From positions 186,001 through 250,000 of the forward strand of contig NZ_CP059572.1 of NCBI RefSeq assembly GCF_019175365.1: DNA of 64,000 nucleotides, given 5' to 3'. A program made the position numbers and the translations under genes. Positions 38,226 to 47,707 of the stretch are shown piece by piece. The notes under the pieces are model-generated. The model searched no databases and was not told where the DNA came from. It saw nothing but the letters and a program-made list of their open reading frames with translations. The first letter of the stretch is position 1, and each line of letters begins with the position of its first letter. The DNA is from Actinomadura graeca. GTDB taxonomy: Bacteria > Actinomycetota > Actinomycetes > Streptosporangiales > Streptosporangiaceae.

Positions 38226-38831
38226 TCAGAAAGGGCGGCGGATCCGCGGCGGCCTCGACCGGAGGCCGCGGCCACGCGCCTTCGCCTTGGCGGCCCGGCC
38301 GAAACCGGCCACCCGGCCGGCCTTGGACCTCCGGCCCCGCTTCGCCGCGCGGCCGAGGACGACCACGCGGCCGGCCTTGGACACGGGACCTGGCTTGGAC
38401 GCGCGGCCGACCTTGGACACGCGACCTGGCTTCGGCCCGCGACCCGCCTTGGACGCGCCCGCGGGCCTGGACAGGCGGCGGAGCGCGGCCGCGCGGTCCG
38501 GGCCGGACCCCGCGCCGTGCCGGTGCGCCGCCGCGCGCCGGCGGCGCACCAGCGCCACCGCCAGCGCGAGCAACCCCGCCGACGCGACCACCGCGCCGCC
38601 CTTGCGCGCCGTGGCCTTCCCCTGCGGGGACGCCGCGGCGTCCCGGGCCGACGAGGCGGCCTCCCTGGCCCGTGTCCTGGCCTGGGCCGCCTTCTCCCTC
38701 GCCACCGCCTTCACGTCCGCCTTGGCGGCGAGCGCCTCCACGGTCTCGCCGAGGTCCTGGCGGGCCCGGTCCACCTCCTGCCTCAGCTCCTCGGTCTCCG
38801 AGTCGGCGCCGTGCCTGTCCTGGGTGGTCAT
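38226..38831 (-). CDS. DUF3618 protein with repetitive basic tail
   Basis: A 201-residue protein. Residues 12-60 are DUF3618 (ELRQEVDRARQDLGETVEAL), then an Ala-rich coiled helix, one membrane span (AVVASAGLLALAVALV) and a C-terminal tail of about 75 residues made of SKAGR/PKPGR/SKVGR-like repeats. The usual family member ends soon after the span, so the tail is unusual. The ATG overlaps the holin-X stop by 4 bases. Confidence 0.85.
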   Translation of the reverse strand: MTTQDRHGADSETEELRQEVDRARQDLGETVEALAAKADVKAVAREKAAQARTRAREAASSARDAAASPQGKATARKGGAVVASAGLLALAVALVRRRRAAAHRHGAGSGPDRAAALRRLSRPAGASKAGRGPKPGRVSKVGRASKPGPVSKAGRVVVLGRAAKRGRRSKAGRVAGFGRAAKAKARGRGLRSRPPRIRRPF

Positions 38832-39307
38832 CGGTGCGCCCTCTCCTTGATCTCGCTGACCGTCTGGCGTGCCTCGTCCATCGCCATCTCCGGCTTGGGC
38901 GGCGTCGCCTGCGAGGTCTGCTTGCGGCCCAGCATCGCCAGCACCCCGGCCACCGCCAGCAGCACCGCGCCGATGATCAGCGCGGACGCCCAGACCGGCA
39001 GCACCAGCGCGAGCGCCGCGACCGCCGCCGCGAGCAGCACGCCCACCCCGTACAGGGCGACGAGCCCGGCGCCGCCGAACAGGCCCGCGCCGGTCCCGGC
39101 GTGCCGTCCCTTGTCCTTGAGCTCGGCGACGGCCAGCCGCAGCTCGGCGCGCATCAGCTCCGAGGCCTGCTGTGTCGCCTGCTTGACCAGCTCCCCGGCG
39201 CCGGCCTGGTCCCGCTGGCCCGGGATCTGCGCGCCGGCGTCCTGCCTGGACGCGCCCGCCGTCCCGGCGCCCGTCGTGCCTTCGTCTGTCGGCCGCACGG
39301 TGCTCAT
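38828..39307 (-). CDS. Phage holin-X-like (PF07332) membrane protein
   Basis: A 159-residue protein. The family core is LVKQATQQASELMRAELRLAVAELKDKG followed by a two-span hydrophobic region. Despite the name, chromosomal copies are not lytic; they occur with DUF3618 and YihY proteins, as here. Confidence 0.88.
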   Translation of the reverse strand: MSTVRPTDEGTTGAGTAGASRQDAGAQIPGQRDQAGAGELVKQATQQASELMRAELRLAVAELKDKGRHAGTGAGLFGGAGLVALYGVGVLLAAAVAALALVLPVWASALIIGAVLLAVAGVLAMLGRKQTSQATPPKPEMAMDEARQTVSEIKERAHR

Positions 39308-39395
39308 ACCTCAGGCCCCCTCCACATGCTCGTCACGAAGCCTGCGTGAAGCCGTTCCCCCTGCTCGGGGGCTAAACGTGGGCGCCGCGTCCCGC

Positions 39396-40100
39396 TCAGC
39401 CGCCGAGACCGGCGTCGCGCGCCCGGGCGATCGCCTCCGCGCGCCCGGCGACCTGCAGCTTCGCGAACACCGTGGAGGCGTTGTTGCGGACGGTCTTGGG
39501 CGACAGCCCGAGCCGCCCGGCGATCTGCGCGTTGCCGAGGCCCAGCGCGATCAGCTCCAGCACCTCCCGCTCCCGGCCGGTCAGCTGGGGGAAGGGGACG
39601 GGCGCGGCGGACGGCGCCCCCGCGATCCGCGCGAAGTACTCGGTGATCCGCCCCGCGAGCGCCGGCCCGAAGATCACGTCGCCGCCGGCGACGGCCGACA
39701 CCGCCCGCAGGATCTCCTCCTGCCCGGCGCCCTTGAGCAGGTAGCCGCGGGCCCCGGCGAGCATCGAGGCGAACACGCTCTCGTCGTCCTCGTGCATCGT
39801 CAGGACCAGCACCGCCGTCGCCGGCAGCGCGGCCAGGATCCGGCGGGTGGCGCCGACGCCGTCCAGCCGGGGCATCCGCAGGTCCATCACCACCACGTCG
39901 GGACGCAGCCGACCGGCCAGCTCGACCGCCGCCACGCCGTCGGGCGCGGCGCCGACGACCTCCACCGCGCCGGTCGAGTCCAGCATCATCCGCAGGCCGT
40001 CCCGGTAGATCGGGTGGTCGTCGGCCAGCAGCACCCGCGGCGCCGCACCGCCCCCCGGGCCGCCGTCCCGGCCGTCCCCGGCGCCGTCGGGGCCGGTCAC
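39396..40100 (-). CDS. NarL/LuxR-type response regulator
   Basis: A 234-residue protein starting at GTG 40100 in a GTGA overlap with the kinase. The receiver domain has LLADDHPIYRDGL and the phosphorylated Asp in VVVMDLRMPRLDG; the LuxR HTH is LTGREREVLELIALGLGNAQIAGRLGLSPKTVRNN. It is activated by the upstream kinase. Confidence 0.95.
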   Translation of the reverse strand: MTGPDGAGDGRDGGPGGGAAPRVLLADDHPIYRDGLRMMLDSTGAVEVVGAAPDGVAAVELAGRLRPDVVVMDLRMPRLDGVGATRRILAALPATAVLVLTMHEDDESVFASMLAGARGYLLKGAGQEEILRAVSAVAGGDVIFGPALAGRITEYFARIAGAPSAAPVPFPQLTGREREVLELIALGLGNAQIAGRLGLSPKTVRNNASTVFAKLQVAGRAEAIARARDAGLGG

Positions 40101-42214
40101 GGGTTGCTCCCGGCGAAGGTGAGCGGCTCGGCCGCGTCCGGGCGCGGCCCGTAGGGCAGGACGGCGCGGACGCGGGTGCCGCCCCCCGGCCGGGCCGACA
40201 CCGCGCAGTGCCCCCCGAGCTCCTCGGCCCGCTCGCGCATCCCCACCAGCCCCACGCCGACCAGCGCACCCGGCGGCACACCCCGCCCGTCGTCGGCGAC
40301 CTCGACCTCCAGCACGTCCTCCCCGGCGGACAGGCGGACCTCGCAGCGCGCCGCGCCCGCGTGCCGGGACACGTTCGCCAGCGCCTCCCCGACGATCCGG
40401 TACGCGGCCTCCTCGGCGGCCGCGGGCAGCGCCGCCAGCTCGCCCGCGCAGCGCATCGTCACCCGCAGCGACCGGCCCTGGAACCGCTCGGCGAGCTGCT
40501 CCACCGCGCCCACCAGCCCGAACTGGTCCAGCGACGGCGGCCGCAGGTCGTGCACCAGCCGCCGCACGTCGGTCAGCACCGCCGACAGGTCCCCGCGCAC
40601 CGAGCACAGCGCCTCGTCGGCGGCGTCCCCGTCGCGCGGCGCCAGGTTGCGCGCCACCTCGATCTTCAGCGCGGCGGCCGCCAGCGCCGGCCCGAGCCCG
40701 TCGTGCAGATCGCGGCGCAGCCGGCGGCGCTCCTCGGCGATGCCGGTGACCAGCTGCTCGCGGCTGCGCTGCAGCTCCTCGGTCAGCGCGGTCGCGCGCG
40801 CCGCCGCGGCCGCCTGCCGCACCACGTCGGCCAGCAGCCGCTGGTCGGCGTCCGACAGCCGCGCCCCCGCCCGCGGGACCAGCGCCAGCCGCCCGATCGC
40901 CGCGCCCCGGTACCCGAACGGCAGCACCACCACGTCACCGCGCGGCTCGCCGTGCTCGACGACGACCGTGCGGCCGTCGGCGCGGTCCAGCTCCACCCGC
41001 ACGTACGGGGACCGGAACGACACGGCCATCACCCGCGCCACCTCCAGCAGCAGCTCGTCCGGGCCGACCGACTCCTCCAGCCGCCGCGCCAGCGCCGACA
41101 CCACGTCGTAGGGCTCGCCGCGGCCGGTCAGCACCCGGTTCACCCACCGCTGCAGCCGCAGCCGCAGCGGCGCGTACAGGACGGCCACCACGCCCGCGCC
41201 GGTGACCGCGGCGAGCGGCTCGTCGATGACGCTGCCCGCGGTGACGAACACCGCGACGTCCACGCCGACGACCGCCGTGGCCAGCGCCGCGTACAGCAGC
41301 GTCCAGCCGAGCAGCAGGTCCACGTCGTAGAGCCGGTACCGCGCCACTGCCACCAGCACCGCCGCCGCGACCGCCGCGTGCATCAGCACCAGCGAGATGT
41401 CACCGGCCCACCAGTACACCGCCTCCGGGACCAGCCGCGCCAGCAGCGTCGTCCCCGCGATGAGCACGACGTTGGCCAGCAGCGCCAGCAGCATCCAGCG
41501 CAGCTGGGCGCGCCGCACCGGGTCCGAACGGCGGAACCGCACCGCGAACGCCGCCACCGCCAGCGTGAACGAGCCGAGGAACGTCGCCCAGAACACCCCG
41601 GAGGTCAGCGGCCAGAAACCCTCCGGCAGCGGCGGCGTCAGCGGGTCCAGCGGCACGCCGCGCAGCCCGGGCGCCGACGGCTCGCCCTCGGAGAACACCC
41701 GCCACGGCACCGTCAGCAGCCCGATCGCGCCGAGCGCCTGCCCGGTGACGGCCAGGCCCGCGGGCCACCGCCACCGGCGCGACGGCAGCCGGCCGTCGGG
41801 GAAGAACATCAGCGTCAGCGGGACGATCATGTTGATCATCGGGCCGAAGCGGGCGCCGACGAACACCGCCGCCGCCGTCCCGGGCAGGTCCCCGCCGTGC
41901 GCCAGCACCGACAGCGACGCGTACGCGGCGCCCGCGCCGTCCGCCACCGCGACCGTGCCGCCCGCCAGCATCAGCCACGTCAGCGGATGGCGCGGCAGCC
42001 GGGTCGCCAGCGCGCCGCCGGCCAGCGCCAGCGGCAGCCCCGACAGCGCCGACCCCCAGTGCGGATAGTCCAGCGGCAACGGCGGCCGCCGTCCGCCGGC
42101 CAGCACGTCCAGCCACAGGGTGGCGGCCGTCGCCGCCAGGCACAGCGCGGTCAGCACGAAGGCGAGCGGCCTCAGGAACCGCTCGGCCCGAGGCGCCGGA
42201 AGGGCGCTGTCCAC
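40097..42214 (-). CDS. Membrane sensor histidine kinase, NarL-partner type
   Basis: About 705 residues, start GTG 42214 (not certain). Eight or more membrane spans in the first 360 residues are followed by a GAF-like region, then the HisKA_3 box ERRRLRRDLHDGLGPAL with the phospho-accepting His, and a HATPase domain (GEALANVSRHAGA, VEVADDGRG, GLVGMRERAEELGG). It forms a two-component system with the next gene and is divergent from a membrane protein gene that may be a target. Confidence 0.93.
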   Translation of the reverse strand: MDSALPAPRAERFLRPLAFVLTALCLAATAATLWLDVLAGGRRPPLPLDYPHWGSALSGLPLALAGGALATRLPRHPLTWLMLAGGTVAVADGAGAAYASLSVLAHGGDLPGTAAAVFVGARFGPMINMIVPLTLMFFPDGRLPSRRWRWPAGLAVTGQALGAIGLLTVPWRVFSEGEPSAPGLRGVPLDPLTPPLPEGFWPLTSGVFWATFLGSFTLAVAAFAVRFRRSDPVRRAQLRWMLLALLANVVLIAGTTLLARLVPEAVYWWAGDISLVLMHAAVAAAVLVAVARYRLYDVDLLLGWTLLYAALATAVVGVDVAVFVTAGSVIDEPLAAVTGAGVVAVLYAPLRLRLQRWVNRVLTGRGEPYDVVSALARRLEESVGPDELLLEVARVMAVSFRSPYVRVELDRADGRTVVVEHGEPRGDVVVLPFGYRGAAIGRLALVPRAGARLSDADQRLLADVVRQAAAAARATALTEELQRSREQLVTGIAEERRRLRRDLHDGLGPALAAAALKIEVARNLAPRDGDAADEALCSVRGDLSAVLTDVRRLVHDLRPPSLDQFGLVGAVEQLAERFQGRSLRVTMRCAGELAALPAAAEEAAYRIVGEALANVSRHAGAARCEVRLSAGEDVLEVEVADDGRGVPPGALVGVGLVGMRERAEELGGHCAVSARPGGGTRVRAVLPYGPRPDAAEPLTFAGSNP

Positions 42215-42414
42215 CCTGCCAGCATCGCGCGCGCGCCGTCCCGCCTGCCCGTGACCGGGGTCCCGCAGCGCCGGGACATCGGTCACCACCGGAAACAGGG
42301 CACGAACCGGGCACGCCGGGCACCCCCGATCCCTGGCCGCCCGGGACACCGGGAAGGGACCGTGGCGGTCGTCGGCGGCGCGCCCCGCGCCGCCACGACC
42401 TCGGGAGAGAACCG

Positions 42415-43035
42415 ATGACGATGCACATCCGCCCCAGCACGGTCCACCCCGGCGGGCCGCCCGCCGCCGACGACCCGCTCCGGACGCGGACGCGGCTGAC
42501 CGGCGCGGCCCTCGCCGCCGGCACCCTCGCCTGGGTCGCCGGCCTCGCGGTGGCCGCCGGCCACGCCAAGGACGAGATCGTGACGGTGGAGATCGTCGGC
42601 AGCCTGCTGTTCCTGCTGGGCGTCCTGCCCATGGTGGCGCTGGTCCACGCCACCCGCGGCACGGGGGAGCGCAAGGGCCGCGCGATCCCCCTGGCGGAGA
42701 TGGCCCTGCTCGTCCCGGCGATGGCGTGGTGCCCGATCGCGCTCGTCTACCGCGAGGACCCCCCGGCCTGGACGATCCCGTTCGACCTGTGCTGGCCGCT
42801 GTCGATGCTGGGCATGCTCGTCCTCGGCGCCGCGGTCGCCAAGACCGGCCGCTACCGCGGATCCCTGCGCTGGCAGTTCCTGCTCTGCGGGCTGTGGCTC
42901 GTCGCCGCGCTGCCCGCCCAGGCGCTGCTCGGCGACACCGGCGGGACCATCGCCGGCGCCGCGTGGCTGGCCCTCACCTACGGCCTCCTCGGCGTGCGGC
43001 TCGCGGTGTCGCCGCAGCACCTCACCACGCCCTGA
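42415..43035 (+). CDS. Six-span membrane protein, unknown function
   Basis: A 206-residue protein from ATG 42415. Hydrophobic segments near residues 30-47, 60-77, 91-110, 122-140, 153-170 and 178-195. The layout resembles small DUF998-type membrane proteins. It is divergent from the two-component system, which suggests regulation by it. Confidence 0.75.
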   Translation: MTMHIRPSTVHPGGPPAADDPLRTRTRLTGAALAAGTLAWVAGLAVAAGHAKDEIVTVEIVGSLLFLLGVLPMVALVHATRGTGERKGRAIPLAEMALLVPAMAWCPIALVYREDPPAWTIPFDLCWPLSMLGMLVLGAAVAKTGRYRGSLRWQFLLCGLWLVAALPAQALLGDTGGTIAGAAWLALTYGLLGVRLAVSPQHLTTP

Positions 43036-43097
43036 CCACGTCCCGGCCGCGCCCGCCCCGACGATGCCCGCCGCCGACCGCGCCCGGCCGGGGACGG

Positions 43098-44222
43098 TCA
43101 GGCGGTGGCGAGCCAGTCGACGCGGTGGGCCTCGGTCGGGTCGGGCGTCTCCCAGCGCCGCACCAGGCGGTCGACGACCGCGTCCGGGACGGGCGCCGCC
43201 CGCGCGCGGTTGCGGTCGCGCAGCACCCGGGGCGGCGCCTCCAGCGCCACGACCTCGACCCGTCCCCGGTAGGCGGCGATCAGGCCGGTGCACTGCTCGC
43301 GCAGCTGCCGCGACACGTTCGTGGCGTTCCACACGAACGGCCTGTCGGCGCGCAGATGCTCCCGGGCCAGCTCGTGCGCGGCGGCGGCCACCGCGCGCTG
43401 GTCGCCCGACGGCGCGACGCCCATCGCGGCACGCAGGCGGTCCAGGCTCACCACCGGCACGTCCGGGCGGTTCGCGGCGATCCAGTGGTCCTTGCCCGCC
43501 CCCGGCAGCCCCGACAGGACGGTCACCGTGACGTGCGTGTCGTCGTAGGCGGCGTAGTCGGGATCCCGGCCGGGCTTGCGGAAATACCAGAACCGGGCGT
43601 GGTCGGAGGGGAACGCGCGCGGCGCGTCCAGGCACCGCTGCCCGGCGCAGTACTCGCGGTACAGCGCGATGTTCTCCAGCACCTCCTCGGTGTCGGAGCA
43701 GACCCGCCCGAGGATGTCGGCCGTCGCCAGCAGCACCAGGTCGTCGTTGCGGGCCAGCAGGCTGGCGCGGAACGCGATCTACTGCAGGTCGGGCCGCTCC
43801 AGCGCCCAGAACGGCACCTGGTGGTGGCGGACCAGCGCCGCGACGTGCTCGCGCCAGGCGACCGGCGCGTCCAGCCCCCACAGGATCCGCCGCACCATCA
43901 GGTCGCCGCCCCGCGAGTGGCCGCGCGCGGTGATCCGCCCGTCGCCGCCGGTCCGGGTGCAGTGCGGCTTGGCGATGTCGTGCATCAGGACGGCCGTGAA
44001 GAGCCGGACGCGCTCCTCCGGCGGCCGGGCCCGCCAGCCCGGCAGCGAGGCCAGGGCCTCGCACGCCATCCGGGTGTGGACCTCGACATCGCCCTCGCCA
44101 TGGTGGACCGGGTCCTGCGGCACGCCCGCGAGCGCCCGGACCCACCCGAACGCCTCGCGGACCTCCGCCCACGGCACCTCCCACCCCGGCGGCGCGGGGC
44201 ACAGGTCAGCGAACACCCGCAT
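43098..44222 (-). pseudogene. HD-domain / P-loop polynucleotide kinase protein interrupted by an amber codon
   Basis: One continuous frame from ATG 44222 to 43098 (374 codons) contains a single TAG at 43,779-43,781. Before it lies an HD phosphohydrolase-like domain (HTRMACEAL, AVLMHDIAKPH, LVRHHQVPFWALERPDL). After it comes IAFRASLLARNDDLVLLATAD and a P-loop kinase domain (TVLSGLPGAGKDHW, Walker A). It overlaps the RNA ligase gene by 17 bases; this kinase-ligase pair is a known bacterial RNA-repair arrangement. The stop would remove the kinase half unless suppressed or restarted at GTG 43736. It could be a mutation or a base-calling error. Confidence 0.8.
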
Positions 44223-44994
44223 ACAGCACCTCCGGGTCGGCGAGGCCGTTGGCGATGAGCGGACGCTCCTGCCAGTGCGTCCCGGCGTCCAGGATCGCCG
44301 TCAGGAAACCCGGCCGGACCCGCTTGAAGCGGTCGACGGTCTCCCCGTCCCGCTCCACCTTGATGTAGAGGCCCTCCATCTCGTCGGAGGCGTCGCTCTC
44401 CTCGGCGGCCCGGACCGGATCGGCGCCGCCCGCCGCGGCGGCCTCCCGCAGCGCGTCCCGCCACCCGGGCGTGCGGCAGGTGGACGGCCCCACCAGCGCG
44501 GTCAGCTCCTCCACCTCGCGCAGGGGCCCCTCGTGCAGGACGGGCACCGAGACCACGGGCGTGCCGTCCAGGAGCTCACGGCGCCGCGCGGTGGACAGGA
44601 ACGTCCCGTCCGCCCGGTCGAGGACGTCGAACTCGCAGAAGTAGTGGGGGAGCGCGTCGTAGAAGACGGTGTGCTTGGCATACAGCCACTCGCCGTACAT
44701 CACGTACCGGTCGCCCAGCCGTTCCCGCAGGACGTGCTGCACCGACGCCGCCCACGCCTTGAGCGGCCCGAACTGCCGCTCGCGCGGGCCGCCGGTCAGG
44801 TAGTGGCCCCTGCTCTGCAGCCGCAGCGCGCCCTCGGCGGAGAAGCTGATGCCGCAGTTGGCGCCGTCCAGCTTCTCCTCCACCACCAGGTGGCGCCCGG
44901 CGACGGCCGCGAACGGCACCGCCGCCAGGTCGTGGTCGCCCGGCTGCAGCCGGGAGCCGGCGATGTGCCGGGTCCGGGGGTACTTGCGGAGCAT
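44206..44994 (-). CDS. RNA ligase (nucleotidyltransferase, KxDG)
   Basis: A 262-residue protein from ATG 44994. Motif I is VVEEKLDGANCGI, with the AMP-accepting Lys; LQSRGHYLTGG, then MYGEWLYAKHTVFY, EMEGLYIKVERDGE and DRFKRVRP give motifs Ia, III, IV and V. This is the RNA-ligase family found with kinase partners in actinobacteria. It probably seals broken tRNA or other RNA ends prepared by the HD-kinase protein. Confidence 0.9.
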   Translation of the reverse strand: MLRKYPRTRHIAGSRLQPGDHDLAAVPFAAVAGRHLVVEEKLDGANCGISFSAEGALRLQSRGHYLTGGPRERQFGPLKAWAASVQHVLRERLGDRYVMYGEWLYAKHTVFYDALPHYFCEFDVLDRADGTFLSTARRRELLDGTPVVSVPVLHEGPLREVEELTALVGPSTCRTPGWRDALREAAAAGGADPVRAAEESDASDEMEGLYIKVERDGETVDRFKRVRPGFLTAILDAGTHWQERPLIANGLADPEVLYAGVR

Positions 44995-45286
44995 GCCGTC
45001 CGTTGTAGTGAACCCCCGCGATCATGCCAACCGGTTTTCCCGCGCCGGGACGAGCAGGGCCACCGCCGTCGGCCATTGCCCGGCAGTGCGACATGACGAT
45101 CGTCACGTCCGGCAGGACCAGGAACATCCCGGCGCACAGGGCGGCCGAGGCCGCGCCGCGGCACTGGGAGGGGTGCACCGCCGGGTACGCGGTCCGGCGG
45201 GGAAGGGGGAGTTGTCTGCGTCGTCGATTTCATGCGTCCACGCTGCACCCGGATGCTCCGCCGCGGGCCGGACCCTGTCGGCGGGC

Positions 45287-46183
45287 TCAGCCGATCGCCA
45301 CCCTGGCCAGCGCGCCCGTCTCCAGCGCCACCCACAACGCGCCGTCCGGGCCGACGGCGATGCCGTGCGGCTCGCAGTCCCGCGTCGGGAGGATGTGCTC
45401 GTCGATGCGGCCCTCCGGCGTGATGCGCCCGACATGCGCGGTGCCCCACTCGGTGAACCACAGCGCCTCGTCCGGTCCCGTGACGATCGCGTGTGGCCGG
45501 GCGGCCGGATCGGGCAGCGGGAACTCGGTGACCTTGCCCTCGGTGGTGATCCGCCCGATCTGGCCAGCGCCGATCTCGGTGAACCACAGCGCCCCGTCCG
45601 GGCCGGTGGTGATCCCGACCGGCGCGGCGCCCTCGGTGGGCAGCGCGTGGACGGCGGCCTCCCCGCCCGGGGTGATCCGGCCGACCGCGTTCGCCCCGTT
45701 GAGCGTGAACCACAGCGCCCCGTCGGGCCCCGCCGTGATCATCGACGGCGCCCCGGCGGGGCCGGGCAGTGCGAAGTCGCCGACCTCGCCGCCGACACCG
45801 ATCCGGCCGATGCGCCCGGTGTTCATCTGCGCGAACCACAGGTTCCCATCGGGGCCCGCGGCGATCCCGGCCGGGCCGCAGCCCTCCGGCGCCGCGAACT
45901 CCGCCACCTCTCCGCCGACGGTCATCCGCCCGATCCGGTGCCCCTGGAACTCGGTGAACCACAGCGCGCCGTCCGGGCCCGCCGTGATGATCAGCGGCCC
46001 GTCGCCGAGGGGCGCACGGGGCAGCAGGGTGAGGCCGCCGTCCGGCGTCATCCGCCCGATCCGCCGCTCGTGGACCAGCGTGAACCACAGCGCCCCGTCG
46101 GGCCCCGCAGTGATCCCGTACGGGCCGGCCTCCGCGCCCGCCACCCTGAACTCCTTGATCGTGGCATGTGAACCCTGCGGCAT
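45287..46183 (-). CDS. Virginiamycin B lyase-like protein (Vgb family)
   Basis: A 298-residue protein of seven repeated blades, each with GPDGALWFTE.....IGRIT, the seven-bladed propeller of streptogramin B lyase. The last blades carry WFTEWGTAHVGRIT and CEPHGIAVGPDGALW, which place acidic and His residues where Vgb binds metal and catalyses ring opening. It may inactivate streptogramin B-type antibiotics, but many actinobacterial homologues are untested. It is divergent from a TetR gene. Confidence 0.85.
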   Translation of the reverse strand: MPQGSHATIKEFRVAGAEAGPYGITAGPDGALWFTLVHERRIGRMTPDGGLTLLPRAPLGDGPLIITAGPDGALWFTEFQGHRIGRMTVGGEVAEFAAPEGCGPAGIAAGPDGNLWFAQMNTGRIGRIGVGGEVGDFALPGPAGAPSMITAGPDGALWFTLNGANAVGRITPGGEAAVHALPTEGAAPVGITTGPDGALWFTEIGAGQIGRITTEGKVTEFPLPDPAARPHAIVTGPDEALWFTEWGTAHVGRITPEGRIDEHILPTRDCEPHGIAVGPDGALWVALETGALARVAIG

Positions 46184-46237
46184 GGATCGTCCCCCCTCGT
46201 CCCGCTCCAGGTGCTCCTATCCGCGCGACGGCGAGAC

Positions 46238-46259
46238 TAACGCAACACCGGTCGCGTTA
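46238..46259. promoter_or_regulatory. Imperfect palindrome between vgb-like and TetR genes
   Basis: TAACGCAACA and GGTCGCGTTA match as inverted repeats at 8 of 10 positions around a 2-base centre, in the 118-base divergent region. Candidate TetR operator. Confidence 0.5.
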
Positions 46260-46301
46260 CGATCGTCGCGTGCGACCACCTCGACGCCACCGGACCCGCC
46301 G

Positions 46302-46901
46302 GTGACCGCCACGGGCCCCGGGACCGTCCGGCCCGGCGGGCGCACCGCCCGCGTCCGCGACGCCGTACGGCACGCCACGCTCGCCGAGCTGGCCGAACAC
46401 GGGCACCGCGGGCTCACCGTCGAGGGCGTCGCCGCCCGCTCCGGCGTGCACCGCACGACCGTCTACCGCCGCTGGGGCGGCCCCGGGGGCCTCATCGCCG
46501 ACGCCCTCGACCTGGCGGCCGGCGAGCCCTGGCCGGTGCCCGACACCGGCACGCTCGCCGGGGACCTGCGCGCGATCACCCGCCTCGTCCTCGGCGGCCT
46601 CACCGACCCCGCCCAGGGGCCCCTCACCCGTGCGTTCGTCGAGGCCGCGGCGCACAGCCCGGACGCCGCCGCGGCACTGCGCGCCTTCCTCGCCCGGCGG
46701 CACGAGCAGGCCGCGGTGGTCGTGGAACGCGCGATCGAGCGCGGCGAGGCGCCCGCCGGGACCGACGCGGCCGAGGTCGTCCGGATCGCGGTCGCGCCCC
46801 TGTACTACCGGCTGTTCGTCAGCGGCGAGCCGCTCGACGGGCCCGCCGCCGACCGCGCCGCCGCGGCCGCCTGGGCGGCGGCCCGCGCCGGAGCGCTCTG
46901 A
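46302..46901 (+). CDS. TetR-family regulator
   Basis: A 199-residue protein from GTG 46302. The N-terminal HTH is VRDAVRHATLAELAEHGHRG, then LTVEGVAARSGVHRTTVYRR; the C-terminus fits TetR_C_11-type domains. Divergent from the vgb-like gene, so probably its repressor. Confidence 0.9.
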   Translation: MTATGPGTVRPGGRTARVRDAVRHATLAELAEHGHRGLTVEGVAARSGVHRTTVYRRWGGPGGLIADALDLAAGEPWPVPDTGTLAGDLRAITRLVLGGLTDPAQGPLTRAFVEAAAHSPDAAAALRAFLARRHEQAAVVVERAIERGEAPAGTDAAEVVRIAVAPLYYRLFVSGEPLDGPAADRAAAAAWAAARAGAL

Positions 46902-46910
46902 CCGCCCTCC

Positions 46911-47495
46911 TCAGGCACGGTGGGGTGCGAGGACGGCCTCGACATCGGCGCGCAGTGCGTCCACGAGATCCCCCTCGGCCCGCACCGCCCACAAGATCAG
47001 CGCTCCGTTGTAGGCGACCTGGACCGAGCGCGCCAGCCGCGCCGCGTCCGCGCCGGCGCCGAGCTCACCCGCCGCGACGGCCTCCCGCAGCAACGCGGCG
47101 ACCTCCTCCTCCACCGCCCGCGCATGCGACGCGGCGTGGGCGCGGAACTCCGGGTCCGTCACGTCCAGTTGCAGGAAGCCCAGGTTGTTGGCCATCTCCT
47201 CGGCCCCGCGCACCCCCGCGGTCATCGACGCCAGCGCCGCGTGCAGGACCACCAGCGGCGGCCCGCCCTCGTGCCGGGCACGCTCGAACGGCAGCCGCGC
47301 GTCCCGCGCGCCGCGCCCGGCGAGCGCCAGCAGCAGCCCGCGCTTGGACCCGAACCGCTGGACGAGCGTGGCCGGGGCGAGCCCGGCCTCCTCCGCGACC
47401 GCGCCGAGCGTCAGGCGGACCGGCCCGACCCGCCCGAGCGCACGCGCCGCCGCCGCGAGGACCGCCTCGTCACTGGTCGTGCGCGGCCTCGCCAC
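46911..47495 (-). CDS. TetR-family regulator
   Basis: A 194-residue protein from GTG 47495; HTH VRLTLGAVAEEAGLAPATLV and QRFGSKRGLLLAL. Convergent with the previous TetR gene and not adjacent to an obvious target. Confidence 0.9.
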   Translation of the reverse strand: MARPRTTSDEAVLAAAARALGRVGPVRLTLGAVAEEAGLAPATLVQRFGSKRGLLLALAGRGARDARLPFERARHEGGPPLVVLHAALASMTAGVRGAEEMANNLGFLQLDVTDPEFRAHAASHARAVEEEVAALLREAVAAGELGAGADAARLARSVQVAYNGALILWAVRAEGDLVDALRADVEAVLAPHRA

Positions 47496-47707
47496 CCGGC
47501 CTCCCGCGGATCGTCCAACGGCTGCCCGCGAACCCTACCCGCCGGACCCCGCCCCCTTGGAGCCGATACCCGCGTTGCGCCCCTCGCCCCCGGCGTGGCG
47601 GCGCGGGCCCGCCCGCCGCCGGGGGATGTCGGTGGCGCCTGGTTGAGTGCACGGTGCCGGAAGAGGGGCCCGGCCACGGCATCGGGCCGTGCGAGGGAGG
47701 AGCAGCG

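Noticed and set aside
40208..42418. Plus-strand frame of 736 codons opposite the histidine kinase
   Set aside because: Arg/Gln/His-rich antisense shadow; the kinase boxes lie on the minus strand.
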